A stretch of 64,000 bases of DNA, taken from Chytridium lagenaria (Eukaryota > Chytridiomycota > Chytridiomycetes > Chytridiales > Chytridiaceae). The stretch's first letter is position 1, and each line of letters opens with the position of its first letter. The stretch spans positions 62,001-126,000 of the forward strand of contig JAHLKC010000043.1 in the NCBI GenBank assembly GCA_025449115.1, given 5' to 3'. The notes beneath the pieces are model-generated. The model saw only the letters and a list, made by a program, of their open reading frames with translations. It searched no databases and was not told the origin of the DNA. This document shows, piece by piece, positions 15,817 to 26,603 of this stretch. The position numbers and the translations under genes are program-made.

Positions 15817-17350
15817 ATGATCACAAACCCCGCTCTCCTTCGCACCGCGGTGCGCTCATCCAACGTCGTTGCAAGGACCATCGTCAAGGTTAGAATTAAT
15901 TTAGAATTCATGGGACGGACTTTTGGATAATGATGGATGGGGAGCATAGACTGGATAATCGACAGAAAGGACGCACGCTGTTTAGATAAACTGATCCAGA
16001 GCTTTTTATCTATCGATTGCAGAGGACCATCCCCGCCGCCGCCTCCCACTCCCTCGCCGTTCCCTACGCACACCTTGCTGTCACCCCCTTTGAAATGGTG
16101 TCCCCACCGAGCAGGTCCGTGAGCTCGCTCCCCTCGAGAAGAAGTGGGACTTCTGGACCACCTCCGATGCTTTCCTCCAGGTCAAGCCCACCCTTGGCGT
16201 ATGTATTTCAACATCTACCCGACTGTTGAAGATTCGTTGTAAATTTATCCCGGCCTTTGGGCAAGCTGTACTTCTGTTACTGACTTCGAACAGGGCTACT
16301 CTCACATTCCTTACGGTGAGGTCTGGGTTGTCCAGCGTGGAGGCTCCGCTCGCGTCCTTACTGAGGGTACACACATCCTCCTGCCCTTTGTTGACAAGGT
16401 GAAGGCCATCAAGAACTCTCACATCATCTCTGTTGGTATTGTCTCTCCCACCATCAAGTCCGCTGGTAAGAAATAATTCCTATCCGCAATTCTTTGTTGG
16501 AAAACGGATCTGGAACTGAAGCTGATCAAATTTTGAAATTGTGATCTCCTCTTAAAGATGGTGCCTCTGTCAATGCCTACGCTGTGGTCTACTTCAAGGT
16601 CACCGACTACATCAAGGTAATCAAATTTAGTTCCTTTTCACGCGTATTTTACTGCCAATGGGTTGTTTAACTTACAATGTGTTTATTACTATCATCAGTC
16701 CGCCTTTTACGTTGACCCGAGTCTAACCAAGCCGACTCTGAGAGGGCTGCCGCCAAGGTTGTCAAGCGTCTCCTTGAGCAGGAGGTCCCCGCGTTGTCTG
16801 TTGGCTCCTCTGCTGTCCTTTCCGAGAGCTCCAGCAAGATTCTTTCGGACAAGATTAGCGCCGCGTTGAAGGCCAAAACTGACGATTACGGCCTTGAGGT
16901 TGTTTCCGTTGAGATCCGTACGTGCCTCTTTACCACTCTCCTAGATTGTTTGGTTAAACCATGTGATTTTGTTTCACTCATGTCATTTTTTTAGGTGGTG
17001 CTTTCTCCTCCTCTGCCAACCTCCCGACAAGCTCCGTGCCTCGACCCTCCCCTCCTCCTTCCCGAACAATCCGGCCACAACCTTGCCAACGACTACTGGG
17101 CTGACGTCATCACCCCTCCTTTCTTCCAGAAGCGCAAGTTCGGAAACGAGAAGGAGGTTGTTACCCCCGCCGTTGTCTCCCTTGAGTGGTCCATCCCCTC
17201 CCCCCAGACTACCACCACTTTAACGAGGTAAGTTTTCTTGGCCGTTTAATGTTTTTAAAGCGATACTAATAATCTCGCTTGCTTGTCTAGGTTCCCCGCC
17301 TTACCGCCGATGTTCCCACCTCTGGCAAGGCTGTTGCCCCCGCCCACTAA
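15817..17350 (+). CDS. SPFH/band 7 (stomatin-prohibitin family) protein, probably mitochondrial
   Basis: Starts MITNPALLRTAVRSSNVVAR, an Arg/Ser/Ala-rich leader without acidic residues that suits mitochondrial import. Exons: 15817-15888, 16023-16198, 16294-16465, 16558-16616, 16699-about 16918, about 16995-17227 and 17291-17350. The SPFH core reads PYGEVWVVQRGGSARVLTEG, HILLPFVDKVKAIKNSHI, DGASVNAYAVVYFKVTDY, ERAAAKVVKRLLEQEVP, ILSDKISAALKAKTDDYGLE and VVSVEIRGAF. After the SPFH domain comes a segment GHNLANDYWADVITPPFFQK and the end SGKAVAPAH, unlike the repeat-rich tail of SLP-2. It is therefore a separate SPFH lineage, not a simple copy of the upstream gene. Slips lie near 16100, 16730, 17030 and the C run near 17205. 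Role inferred: membrane scaffold. Confidence 0.82.
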
Positions 17351-17786
17351 GCTGTAGAACGGTTAGCATGTTGCATTCGCCTAACCTAAGTTGGGAAAGG
17401 GTTGGTTTGTAAGAAGGGAGAGAAGCAGGAAGGAAGCGGAATAGGTCTATGCGGCCGCGCCGCCCATTTGGTTACTCTCTTAATATATCTTTCTTTATTT
17501 CTTATTTGCCGTAGATTGCTTGAAATCTTAGCCTTTTTTTTCGTACCTTCTGCTTTCCCCTCTTCAATCTCACTTTGGTTTCTTTTCATTTATATTTTTT
17601 TTTTCGTGCTTTACCACGGATGAACGCTTTTGTCGTATTTCGTAGAGGTTGTTTCTGTGATTTTTGAACAAAAAAAGCTGCTCATTCGTGCTTCTATATA
17701 AAACATCGTTGGCCCTCATCTCATCTCATTTTCGGTCCTGTTTTTTTGTCCTTGATGCAAGAATAGTGTTGATGCTGAAGCTGTGT
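17351..17786. other. Convergent 3' spacer
   Basis: T-rich region between two genes that end toward each other. A NotI-like GCGGCCGC at about 17451 and a TATATAA at about 17695 are noted, but no gene start follows either. Confidence 0.4.
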
Positions 17787-18929
17787 TTATTGCTTTATGC
17801 CTTGCCCCCAAAGTTCGTCCACTACTTTCTTAAATTTCGTCTTCAAGCTTGGGAACGCGATGGAACTCTTTCCATCCACATTCACCTCTGGCATCACGCG
17901 TGGTTTGCCTTCTTGTCCTTTTTTTGACTTCCTTGTCCTTTTCCTGCTCTCTCCTCCTTTGCTCTTCTTCACCTTCACCAATTTTTCAGCTGTTTGGCCA
18001 GCATCATCCCCCGTTGCCTCCGTATCTTTAACCCCAGCCCAATGCACATGCCAAATTTTGATGTCCTCACACGGATTCCTCCCGAGTATCCCAAACCTCT
18101 CAACTCCCACAATAGCCTCGCCTCAATCCCCAAGATCCCAATTCAAACCCACATTTCGCGATCAGTGGTTCCGGTAATGGCGCAATAAACACGATAGCAT
18201 CATGCGAACCCACAAATTTGGGTCCACATTGCGTTCCAATGATGAACGCTCTTCGGCACGGGGTTCTTCGTAGCGAGAGAGAAAGTACGTGACGTACGGG
18301 GACAGATCTGCATGTTGGGTGTGAATGAGGGACAGGGATGCGTCGAAATATATGTCTTGGTTGGCGAGGATTGCGATGTGAGGTTTTAGGTGGGAAGCGT
18401 AGGCGAAGGCGTCTGAGGCGAGGAGACGGCCTTGGTGCTCAGTGAATGAGATACGGAGTTTTGATTGAGGCTGAGCGGGAAGTATGGATCGATTTTAGGC
18501 AAACGGCTGGTGAGGTGATGGAGAAAATGGTTGAATTTGCGGGTGCGAGAGCGGGGTGGTTGGATGAAGTGAATGTAGTTTATGGAGGTGTTGTTGAGGT
18601 TTTTAGCGAGGACGCGGACGAGTTCGCGGGAGACGGTGAGGACGACTGGGCCAGTACCATTGGTTTAGAAGATGTATTTGGCGATGAGTTGCATTTGTGG
18701 ATGGTGGGGCGAGGTCCGAGGTGATTGTGATGGTATGCTGTTTTCAAGGACCTTGTCAGCATGTTATTGGATATTTGGACCTTACCTTCTGATTGTTTGT
18801 GATGAAGGCGAGAAGACACACGGCGATGACGGCGATGATGCTCAGCAGTAAGACTCGTCGTCTAAGTGGACGAGGGAGAGTGAAGGTTCTAAAGATCCTT
18901 TTGTCTTTGCTGTGAGTTGTTGAAGTCAT
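17787..18929 (-). CDS. Type II membrane, GT-A-like putative glycosyltransferase
   Basis: Exon 1 (18929-18786) encodes MTSTTHSKDKRIFRTFTLPR, a basic patch, then a hydrophobic segment (about residues 26-43, VLLLSIIAVIAVCLLAFI), a typical signal anchor. After a short intron the lumenal part runs ITSDLAPPSTNATHRQIHLL, VVLTVSRELVRVLAKNLNN, TSINYIHFIQP, RISFTEHQGRLLASDAFAYA, ILANQDIYFDASLSLI, VTYFLSRYEEPRAEERSS, GSHDAIVFIAPLP, FELGSWGLEARLLWELRGLG, NPCEDIKIWHVHWAG, and a Lys-rich tail ending DELWGQGIKQ. The combination of a NxDIYFD-type motif, LSRYE, S-x-D-x-x-x-F and a final H-x-H resembles a GT-A-fold family widespread in algae, plants and protists and usually left as hypothetical. Donor, acceptor and Golgi location are inference. 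About three frame slips (near 18655, 18560 and 18215). Confidence 0.62.
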
Positions 18930-19372
18930 GTCACTCTCATATTTTTGATTAACGCTTAATGAAATCTAATATTGCCAGCATAATACGTATGCTCTTGCAC
19001 TTATATATTTTGAAAAAGTTGCAGAAACTGCAGAAAGCATTTGGGTATGGATGACAGGTATCTCGCGTAAACGTATCCATCCCAAACGTCAACCGATGAA
19101 GACACGTTTTCGCTGCCATTATGACTTTCAAATCCAAGAAGATTACACTTATGATTAACACCAACAATTAACTACGCAACCATACGCATCGCTAACTATC
19201 TCATTCCTAATAGCGTTCATAAACCCCTTGAACCTAGCAGCACAAGCAAGCAAAACAAAGCGGAACTTCGAAGCAAAACGGAATTAAAAATTAAAGGCCA
19301 GGGGGAAAATTGTAGAGGGATTTTTGGAAAAGAAAAAAAAAAGTAGACTCTTCACAACACACCTACTTCGTC
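18930..19372. promoter_or_regulatory. Divergent promoter region, GT-like gene / CCT6
   Basis: 443 bases separating a minus-strand start (18929) from a plus-strand start (19373). A/T-rich with an AAAAAAAAAA run just before the CCT6 ATG. No gene seen. Confidence 0.5.
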
Positions 19373-21851
19373 ATGGCATCATCAGCTGTACAGCTTGCGA
19401 ACCCCAAGGCAGAGGTGGCCCGTCGCGGTCAAGCACTTCAGCTCAACATCAATGCCGCGCTTGGATTACAGGATGTGCTCAAGTCAAACCTGGGACCCAA
19501 GGGAACCCTCAAGATGTGAGTGTCCAAAGACCAGTGAAGGCGTCAAATGTCCGGGAGGCTCCGTTGGTAGACATCTGGGGTGGATAAAAGGGGGGATGGC
19601 TGCAAGAGAGAAAGTAAGATGGGAGGATTTGCGATGTAGCTTTTGGACGATGTATGCATGGCACTGGTGGTGGCATGCTTGGTTCGGTGATGGTTGTCCG
19701 AGGTTCTTTGGAAAAAGGCATTATGAGACGAGTGCAATTTAAAGTCGAATGTTTTAGTAGTGGTCACTGTGCTCTTGTTCTGATTGTGGTCTTCTTTGTA
19801 TGCGCAGGTTGGTCGGTGGTTCTGGAGACATCAAGTTGACAAAGGACGGCAAGGTCCTTTTGAACGAGATGGTGAGTTTTGGCTTTGCATACCAGCGGTG
19901 CCGTCTTTCTCCTTTTTTTTAGCTTGATATTTTAGCCTTGATTCTTTACTTCTCGCTTTCATAAAACTGACGATATTCTTTCCAATACAACCGCTCGTCG
20001 AAACACTATTAGCAAATTCAAAACCCTACAGCCGCGATGATTGCAAGGCTGCGACCGCACAGGACGAGGTGACGGGTGATGGAACAACCTCAAACGTTAT
20101 CCTGATCGGAGAGCTGTTGAAGCAAGCGGAGAGGTTTATTTCGGAAGGACTTCATCCCCGTGTTGTCACTGAGGGATTCGAGATTGCAAAGAAGGAGGCT
20201 CTCACTGTGAGTTTTGATAAATCTCTTTTTCTGTCGGGAGCGATTGCCCCAACTTCAACCTCTATTTGTTTCTGGGGGCCTTTTTGTTATGGATTTGAGT
20301 GCAATCGTTTACCCTTTTATTCTCCAGTTCCTCGAGACCTTTAAGGTGAAGCGCACAGTCGATCGTGAACTATTGGTCAACGTTGCGCGGACGTCGTTGA
20401 GGACCAAAGTACGCCCTGAGCTTGCGGATGCCATTACCGATGCCGTTGTAGATGCCGTCCTTGCCATTCGTCAAGACGGAGAGCCTATTGATCTGCACAT
20501 GGTTGAGATTATGAAGATGCAGCACAAGAGTGACACCGACACCAGGCTTGTTAAGGGACTCGTGATGGACCACGGTGCGAGGCACCCTGATATGCCAAAG
20601 AGGGTGGAGGATGCTTTTATTTGACGTTGAACGTGTCTTTGGAGTACGAGAAGAGTGAGATCAACTCTGGGTTCTTCTACAGCTCTGCGGAGCAAAGGAG
20701 AAACTTGTTGAGTCTGAGCGCCGGTTCGTTGACGCTAGGATCGCCAAGATTGTTGAGCTTAAGAAGCACGTTTGTGGAGACAACAAGAAGGGCTTTGTTG
20801 TACTTAACCAAAAGGGCATTGATCCTCTCAGTCTCGATGTCCTTGCTAAGCATAACATTCTTGGGCTTAGGAGAGTGAAGAGGAGTAAATGGAGCGGTGA
20901 GTGGCAATTATTTCTTATCTTTACTGTAAAGAAATGTTAAAACGGGCTTCTCGCACAGTCTTCAACTCTGCTGTGGTGGTACTGCGCAAAACTCTGTGGA
21001 TGACCTGAAGCCCGATGTTCTTGGGCATGCGGGTCTCATCTATGAGCATGTTCTTGGTGAGGAAAAGTTCACCTTCCTCGAACAGGTTGACAGCGCGCGC
21101 TCCGTTACGATCCTTGTCACTGGTATGTTTAATTATAAAGATTTATGCCTGGAAGCAAGAATGTCTTCAGATTTCTCAAATTTCTTAAATAGGCCCCAAC
21201 TCGCACAGTATCATCCAGACCGTTGATGCCATCCGGGATGGTCTTCGTGCAGTGAAGAATGCAATCGAAGACGAGTACGTTGTTCCCGGTGCCGGTGCCC
21301 TCAATGTTGCCCTTTCGCACCACTTGACCAAATTCAAGGAGACTGTGAAAGGGCGTCCCAAGATGGGAGTTCAGGCGTTTGCAGATGCGCTCTTGATTGT
21401 TCCCAAGGTTCTGGCGCAGAATGGAGGGTTTGACGCACAGGATGTCATTGTTGCTCTTCAGGTACGGGCCTAATAATTGTTTTGAGGTTCTAACTTTACA
21501 CGCGGTTTTGTAGGAAGAGTACGCTGAGGGTCACATTGTTGGTGTTGACTTGAAAACTGGTGAGCCTCTTGATCCCGTTGCCGAAGGCATTTGGGACAAT
21601 TACAGAGTGCACCGTCACTTGCTCCACTCTTGGTATGTGTATAATTTAGTCGCTTTGAAATTTTCTCTTCTAATTTGCTTAAAATCTGCAGCTCTGTTAT
21701 CGCAAGCAACCTCCTCTTGGTCGATGAGATGATGAGGGTACGTTTTTTAATAGTGACATCCGTTTCATCGACTTGCTGCTAATCCTAATTTTTCTCTCAT
21801 TTACAGGCTGGACGGTCGAGTCTCAAGTCTCAAGGTCCTATTGATAACTAG
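19373..21851 (+). CDS. CCT6: T-complex protein 1 subunit zeta (CCT6)
   Basis: Subunit of the cytosolic group II chaperonin that folds actin and tubulin. Exons: 19373-19515, 19808-19871, 20013-20206, 20328-20896, 20959-21122, 21193-21461, 21514-21632, 21692-21737 and 21807-21851. ATPase-domain motifs are visible: [36 protein letters not shown], the Walker-like [20 protein letters not shown], and near the end [11 protein letters not shown] and [20 protein letters not shown]. The run [14 protein letters not shown] and the [13 protein letters not shown] end fit the zeta subunit. Frame slips occur near 20050, 20622 (a T run), 20697 and 20886; sequence continues on family on each side. The flagellar tubulin load of a zoosporic fungus suits a full CCT complex, but the gene is universal. 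Confidence 0.93.
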
Positions 21852-22378
21852 GGGAATATACTTCTTTTTTGTTTCAATATTGCACGTGTTGTATTTAATG
21901 CTGCTGCGGGTGTTTTTGTGTTTCTGGACTTACTTTTTTCAGCATCAAGTTGACTTGTGATTTTGCTTTGAAGGTTTTGAGTGTTGTAATGGGAGGGAGG
22001 GGGAGGGATTGAGGAAGGGCCCTTTTTTTTTTGTAGGAATGCTTTGTTTATCTGAGCTGAAAAACAGACGAGACATATTCTCTTTTGACGGCGTTTTTGT
22101 GCATATTGTTTCAACATTTTACGCCATAGCCGTTCCATATTTTCTTATTGACGTGGATTAAGATTTAGGGTGTGCTCTTTGGTTGCGGAAGTTTAAAAGC
22201 GGGTTGACAATGCTTAGCAGAACAGCAAGAGCCATGGAGAAAACAACGATGAACGGGGTTGTTCATAAGAGGATCAAGGACACCTGTCAGAGGCAAAAGA
22301 AAACAAAACGGTAGGTAAATATTTAGTCTAAATTAAAGATACTTCTGGGAGCTCTGTTTTTGTTTGGCTGGATGACAT

Positions 22379-22414
<36 letters not shown>

Positions 22415-23020
22415 TTAAGTATTTTTTTTTTTTCGAAAAAAAAAAAAAAAAAAAAAAACCTCACCAAAAAAGCATTCCCTTTCATCCTGCATTCGTGCAG
22501 CATCAAGCATCATATACACACAGGTGCGTCCAGTTCCTGTGTACGAGGTAGCGTAAGGTAGTCTAAAATGGAACGAAAATACAATGTTTTGTTTCATGGC
22601 TAAGGCTGTTTTGGTCGTCGGCGTTGTCGTGATATTGACATTGTGTTTGGTTTCTACTTCAATGGCCAGCTGGTTTTTGGCTAACCTGACGTATCTCGTT
22701 CTTCTTTCAATAGACCTCGCATTACAAAAACTATCAAAAAGAAGTCTTGATCTCAAGCTCATCGCCTGATTCCGCCTTTAACTTCACCTAAAGTATCGGA
22801 TTTTGGCCAGCTTTCTACAAGTAAGGAGTGCTGCCCATACTCAAGTCTTCTGTTTCCAGCAAAAGGAAGCAACTAGGAGCCGCCTTTGTTCTTTTTGAAC
22901 GTTGGAAGCCATACTCGTCGAACTGGAATCTTCACCAAAAGGTCCTCCCCGCCCGTCTTGCATTGCGTAGCAAAACGGTACACAGCGGGTGACTTTTTTC
23001 TCTACCCAACCCCAAACTGC
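21852..23020. other. Long intergenic region with poly-T/poly-A tract
   Basis: About 1.2 kb. The first 300 bases are the CCT6 3' flank. A 33-T run and a T12-CG-A23 inverted tract lie at 22381-22458. The open frames around them are homopolymer artefacts (poly-Phe, poly-Lys). The last 500 bases lead into the zinc-finger gene. No gene supported. Confidence 0.5.
22381..22458. repeat. Poly-T run and T12CGA23 palindrome
   Basis: T33 at 22381-22413, an 8-base spacer, then T12 at 22422-22433, CG, and A23 at 22436-22458. The second half is a perfect inverted repeat of 26 bases centred on CG (22422-22447) and could form a hairpin. Homopolymer lengths in assemblies are unreliable. Confidence 0.8.
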
Positions 23021-25551
23021 ATGGCCACACTCCACGCAGGACTCATGCTGGATCGAGGGGTTGATGACGACATGTCACCTGATGCACCGCAGTATTCGGG
23101 CAATGTGTTGGATGCTATTGTGGAAGTAGTTGTCAGTATGGCGGATGACATGGACGACGTGCTTGAAGGCGTTGTAAGAACGGGAGGCAAGAGAAAGATT
23201 GACGAGGTCGATGGGGGGGCGGTGGACGGAAAAGTGGCAAGTCCGCGGACGGAAGTTGAGGCTGTGGTATCAGTAGAGTTGGATGTACCAGTGAATGGAA
23301 AGGATCCCGTGGATGTGTCGGCAGCATCATCCGGCGATATCATTGTCACATCGAGCTCAGATCCCCCGTCAACGTTTCCTTTAAGCTCAACGGAAGAGCT
23401 ACCATCACATCCTATCGTACCCGCTCAGCCCATCATCCATCCAATCTCAGCAACAGCATCATATCATCCCCTGTCGCCCTCACCCTCAGTAACACCGCCT
23501 GCAACCTCTTTCCTCGGCTCCCCCATATCCGAACCCCTCCTCCCACCACCTCGATGCCACCACCCCGCTATCCCCGCAGACACGTCCCGACCGTCCATCC
23601 CCGCCACGGCTAGGCCTCCGTCACGAAGTCCCGACACCTTCCGAAGACAATGACGACGACGACGACGACGATACGCAAGTCGAACAACATCCTTGCGGGT
23701 CCTCGTCGGTGATGGTTCTTGCGGCAGTTGCTGCGGCTGCTGCTGCTGCTGATGCTGACGAGTGGGGTGGATTGGATGGAGGAGGGGTCGACAGCGTTGC
23801 ATGATTTTGTGGCAAAGGTTGCAGCTGTTGCAATGAGAGAGGCGCAGGACGAGGAGGAGGGGAACGCGGGAGCGGGGAAACGGCGGAGGTCGGTTTTTGA
23901 GGGTGATGAGGAGAGAATAAGAGAGGGAAAATGGATGAGGAAGAGGACGAAGTGGCGGTGAAGATTGGGGTGATAGTGACGACAAATTCGGATGATGATG
24001 ACTCGTCGGATGATGATGATGAGGATGATGAAGACGACGATGAGGACGATGAGTATGTGGGTCACCATAAATTCGACACGAGTCATGTGGATAAAGAAGA
24101 GGAAAAAGAGACGGAAAGCGTTGTATCTGCTCCTCAACCTCCTGCTCAAACGCCGAGGACAACGGGTAGAATACGGAAACCGAGGCGGCCTTGGCCAGGC
24201 GAGGAGCCCACTGACGATGAGGGTACAACGAACGGCGGTGCCAAGCGTGGAAGTACAACCAAGGCAGGGTCTAGTGCCTCCGCCGTGACATCGCGACAAA
24301 GGGGAGGAGTCGGAGGGGCAGCACGTCAAGGGGTGGGAGGGGACGATCGAAGAGTATGAGGGGTATGGCGGCGGCTGCGGCTGTTGTGGCTGCAGCTGCA
24401 GCGCTGACCGATGGGAAGGTGGCAGATGAGGATGGGGAAAAGGAGGAAGAGAAGGACGAAGACGCGAAAGCTTCAAATCGAGGCGGGGGAGCGCTACTGG
24501 AGGGAAAGGAAGCAGAAGAGGATCGTTTGTGAAAGCTGCAGGGAAGGCTGCGTCCCCGGCTGGAACCCCGACGGTTTCGACCACGAGTTTTGAAACACGA
24601 CAGCGAGGGTCTTCGAACGCGACACCGCCGACGTGGCAGGTGGTGGGGACTTGGTCTAGAGAGGATTCGGATGACGAGACGCAGGATGAGGATGACGAGG
24701 GTGGTGAAGGCGGGATGATGTCGGAGAATCGCTCTTCCCAACCTTGTGGTCTTGAGATTGTAGCTGCTGTTTGCAGCTGCTTGTGCTGCATCGGATAGGG
24801 CAAGCTCGTTGGCCCCTTCAGCGTCGTCTCCGTCGTTGATGTATGCGGATCACCAGCAGGGTAGGAATGCCACCACATCGCCAAGAATACCTCCCGGACA
24901 ATACTCCCCATATTCCACGGCATCGAGCAGTGCACAACATCAACACCAACTCACGTCTCCGCATATTCACTACCACTCAAACGCTCCTAACGCGTCATCC
25001 AAGTCGCCACCTTCCCTTCCTCACCTTTCGAGATTTTTTCCGGCGGTCACGAGTGGACCTTCAACATCAACCCAACATCTCCTCCCTCCTCCCCATCCTT
25101 CTGACTACCTTTTGCCCCCCACCCCCATCACCGCATGTCATACACCACCCCGAAAGCAGCAACGCACCAGCTCAAAACCTGTACCTACTTCAACCCCACT
25201 TTCACCTCACCCTTCATCCATGGGGTCGAATCCGCGCAAACCTTTTGTCTGCACCGTCCCGTTTTGCAACAAAGCGTACAAGAAGCTCAACGGTCTCATT
25301 AACCACGGTCTTACTGCGCATTCCTCTGCTGGAGCGGAGAACTCTCCTTCTGCACCTAATGTGAGACCGCGGAGTCTTTCTCTTGGAACAGCTGCACCCA
25401 TTGTTGGCCGGATCTCTGTTGGTGGCATTGAGGGTGTGCGTGTAGCGTTGGGCGAGGACGAAAAAACCATTTGCGTGCACTTTTGACGGATGTGGAAAAC
25501 GATATAGGAATTCAAACGGGCTTGGTAATTGTCCTCTTTTTGTTCTTTTTT

Positions 25552-25582
<31 letters not shown>

Positions 25583-26603
25583 CTTTTTTCTTTTTTCTTT
25601 TTTTTTCTTTCTTTTTTATATAACGAAAACTTGTTTTCCAACTTATCACCTTCAAAATGGTCACCGCACCCACGTGTCGGCGAGAGGAGGTGGGTGGCGT
25701 CGACACGGCCTCCTCTGCATACGACGGCTCCGCGTGCGCAGTATACTAAACCGATACATCCACACCGGCGCCGCCGGTTGCGAAGGTAGAGAAGCGAGAG
25801 GATGATGGGGAGGCGACGGCGAAAAGTGAAGATGAGAAAAGGTTTGTATGCCCATTCATGGTTGTGCGCGGGCTTACAAGAACAAAGAATGGATTAGGTT
25901 CGTCACTTTTCCGGCATTCCTTGATGTCCTTCTCCCTTCTCTTTTGTGTGCTTCTAACGCCTTTTTTTTTGAATGTCATGTTGCCTTTTTAAAGTGTATC
26001 ACCTTGAGAAGGGACGTTCGGCGAGTCAACATCATGGGATGAAGTTGAACACGAGTTTGTACCCTAGTCTTGTTGAGACGCGACGACAGGAACGGACGGA
26101 TGGTGGACGACGGGGGATCGACGTTGGAGGATATTGTGGCGGCGCTTTCTGTTGCTAGTGCTGCTGCGAGTGCGGCTGCTGGAGTGCAGGAGGCTGGGGA
26201 TGCGGCCGAGACGATGGCGACGATGGCGGAAGGTGGGGAGAGGGGGATCGTGGGAAGGAGTTGGAGAAGGCTGATGTGGGAGGTTGGGGGCGTGTATAGA
26301 TGCTCAGGTAAAGCTTTGCTTTTTTTTTTATTGTTTTATGGAGGCCCGTCAGAAAAACTTTTTTTAAAAACTTTTTTTTTAATCTTTTTTTTTTGTAACC
26401 TTTTTTTTTTCTTTTTTTTCTTGACAGTTTCGGGATGTAAGCAGAGTTATAAGAATGAGTCAGCGTTGGCGTATCATGTAAGAATGATTGTTTTTACAGA
26501 TATTTTTCAAGTGGTTTTTTCCTTTTATTTTGTTGTTATTATTATTTTTATTGCTTTTCATAGTTTTTTAATTGTTTTATAGGAAAAGGTGTTTCACGCA
26601 TAG
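23021..26603 (+). CDS. C2H2 zinc finger protein, SFP1-like transcription factor
   Basis: SFP1-type regulators control ribosome biogenesis and growth genes. From ATG 23021 (MATLHAGLML) runs a long low-complexity region with acidic (about 23950-24060, Asp/Glu-rich), Ala-rich and Ser/Pro-rich blocks and an AT-hook-like GRIRKPRRP (about 24160). Four finger units follow, each with the SFP1 signature Y-K/R-N-x-N-G-L: KPFVCTVPFCNKAYKKLNGL (25237 on), KPFACTFDGCGKRYRNSNGL, RFVCPIHGCARAYKNK-NGL followed by VYHLEKG, and YRCSVSGCKQSYKNESALAY followed by HEKVFHA-stop. Introns interrupt fingers 2 and 3 directly after NGL in phase 1, and finger 4 is split twice. Slips lie near 23650, 23803, 23925, 24358, the A6 run at 25460, 25690, 25855 and 25890. 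The splice join after finger 2 is unresolved. Assignment to SFP1 rests on finger pattern alone. Confidence 0.7.
25530..25620. repeat. Polypyrimidine (TTTTC)n tract inside an intron
   Basis: About 90 bases of nearly pure T/C, including repeated TTTTC units, directly after the splice donor of zinc finger 2. Probably intronic; on the minus strand it gives a spurious Lys-rich frame. Confidence 0.7.

Noticed and set aside
22360..22762. Poly-Phe and poly-Lys ORFs
   Set aside because: Created by the T33 and A23 homopolymers.
23610..24935. 441-residue minus-strand ORF opposite the SFP1-like gene
   Set aside because: Shadow of low-complexity plus-strand coding; composition is Ser/Pro/Arg/His repeats, no family features, and the plus strand carries the zinc fingers.
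25207..25706. Lys/Glu-rich minus-strand ORFs
   Set aside because: Reverse of an intronic TTTTC tract plus finger 1 of the SFP1-like gene.
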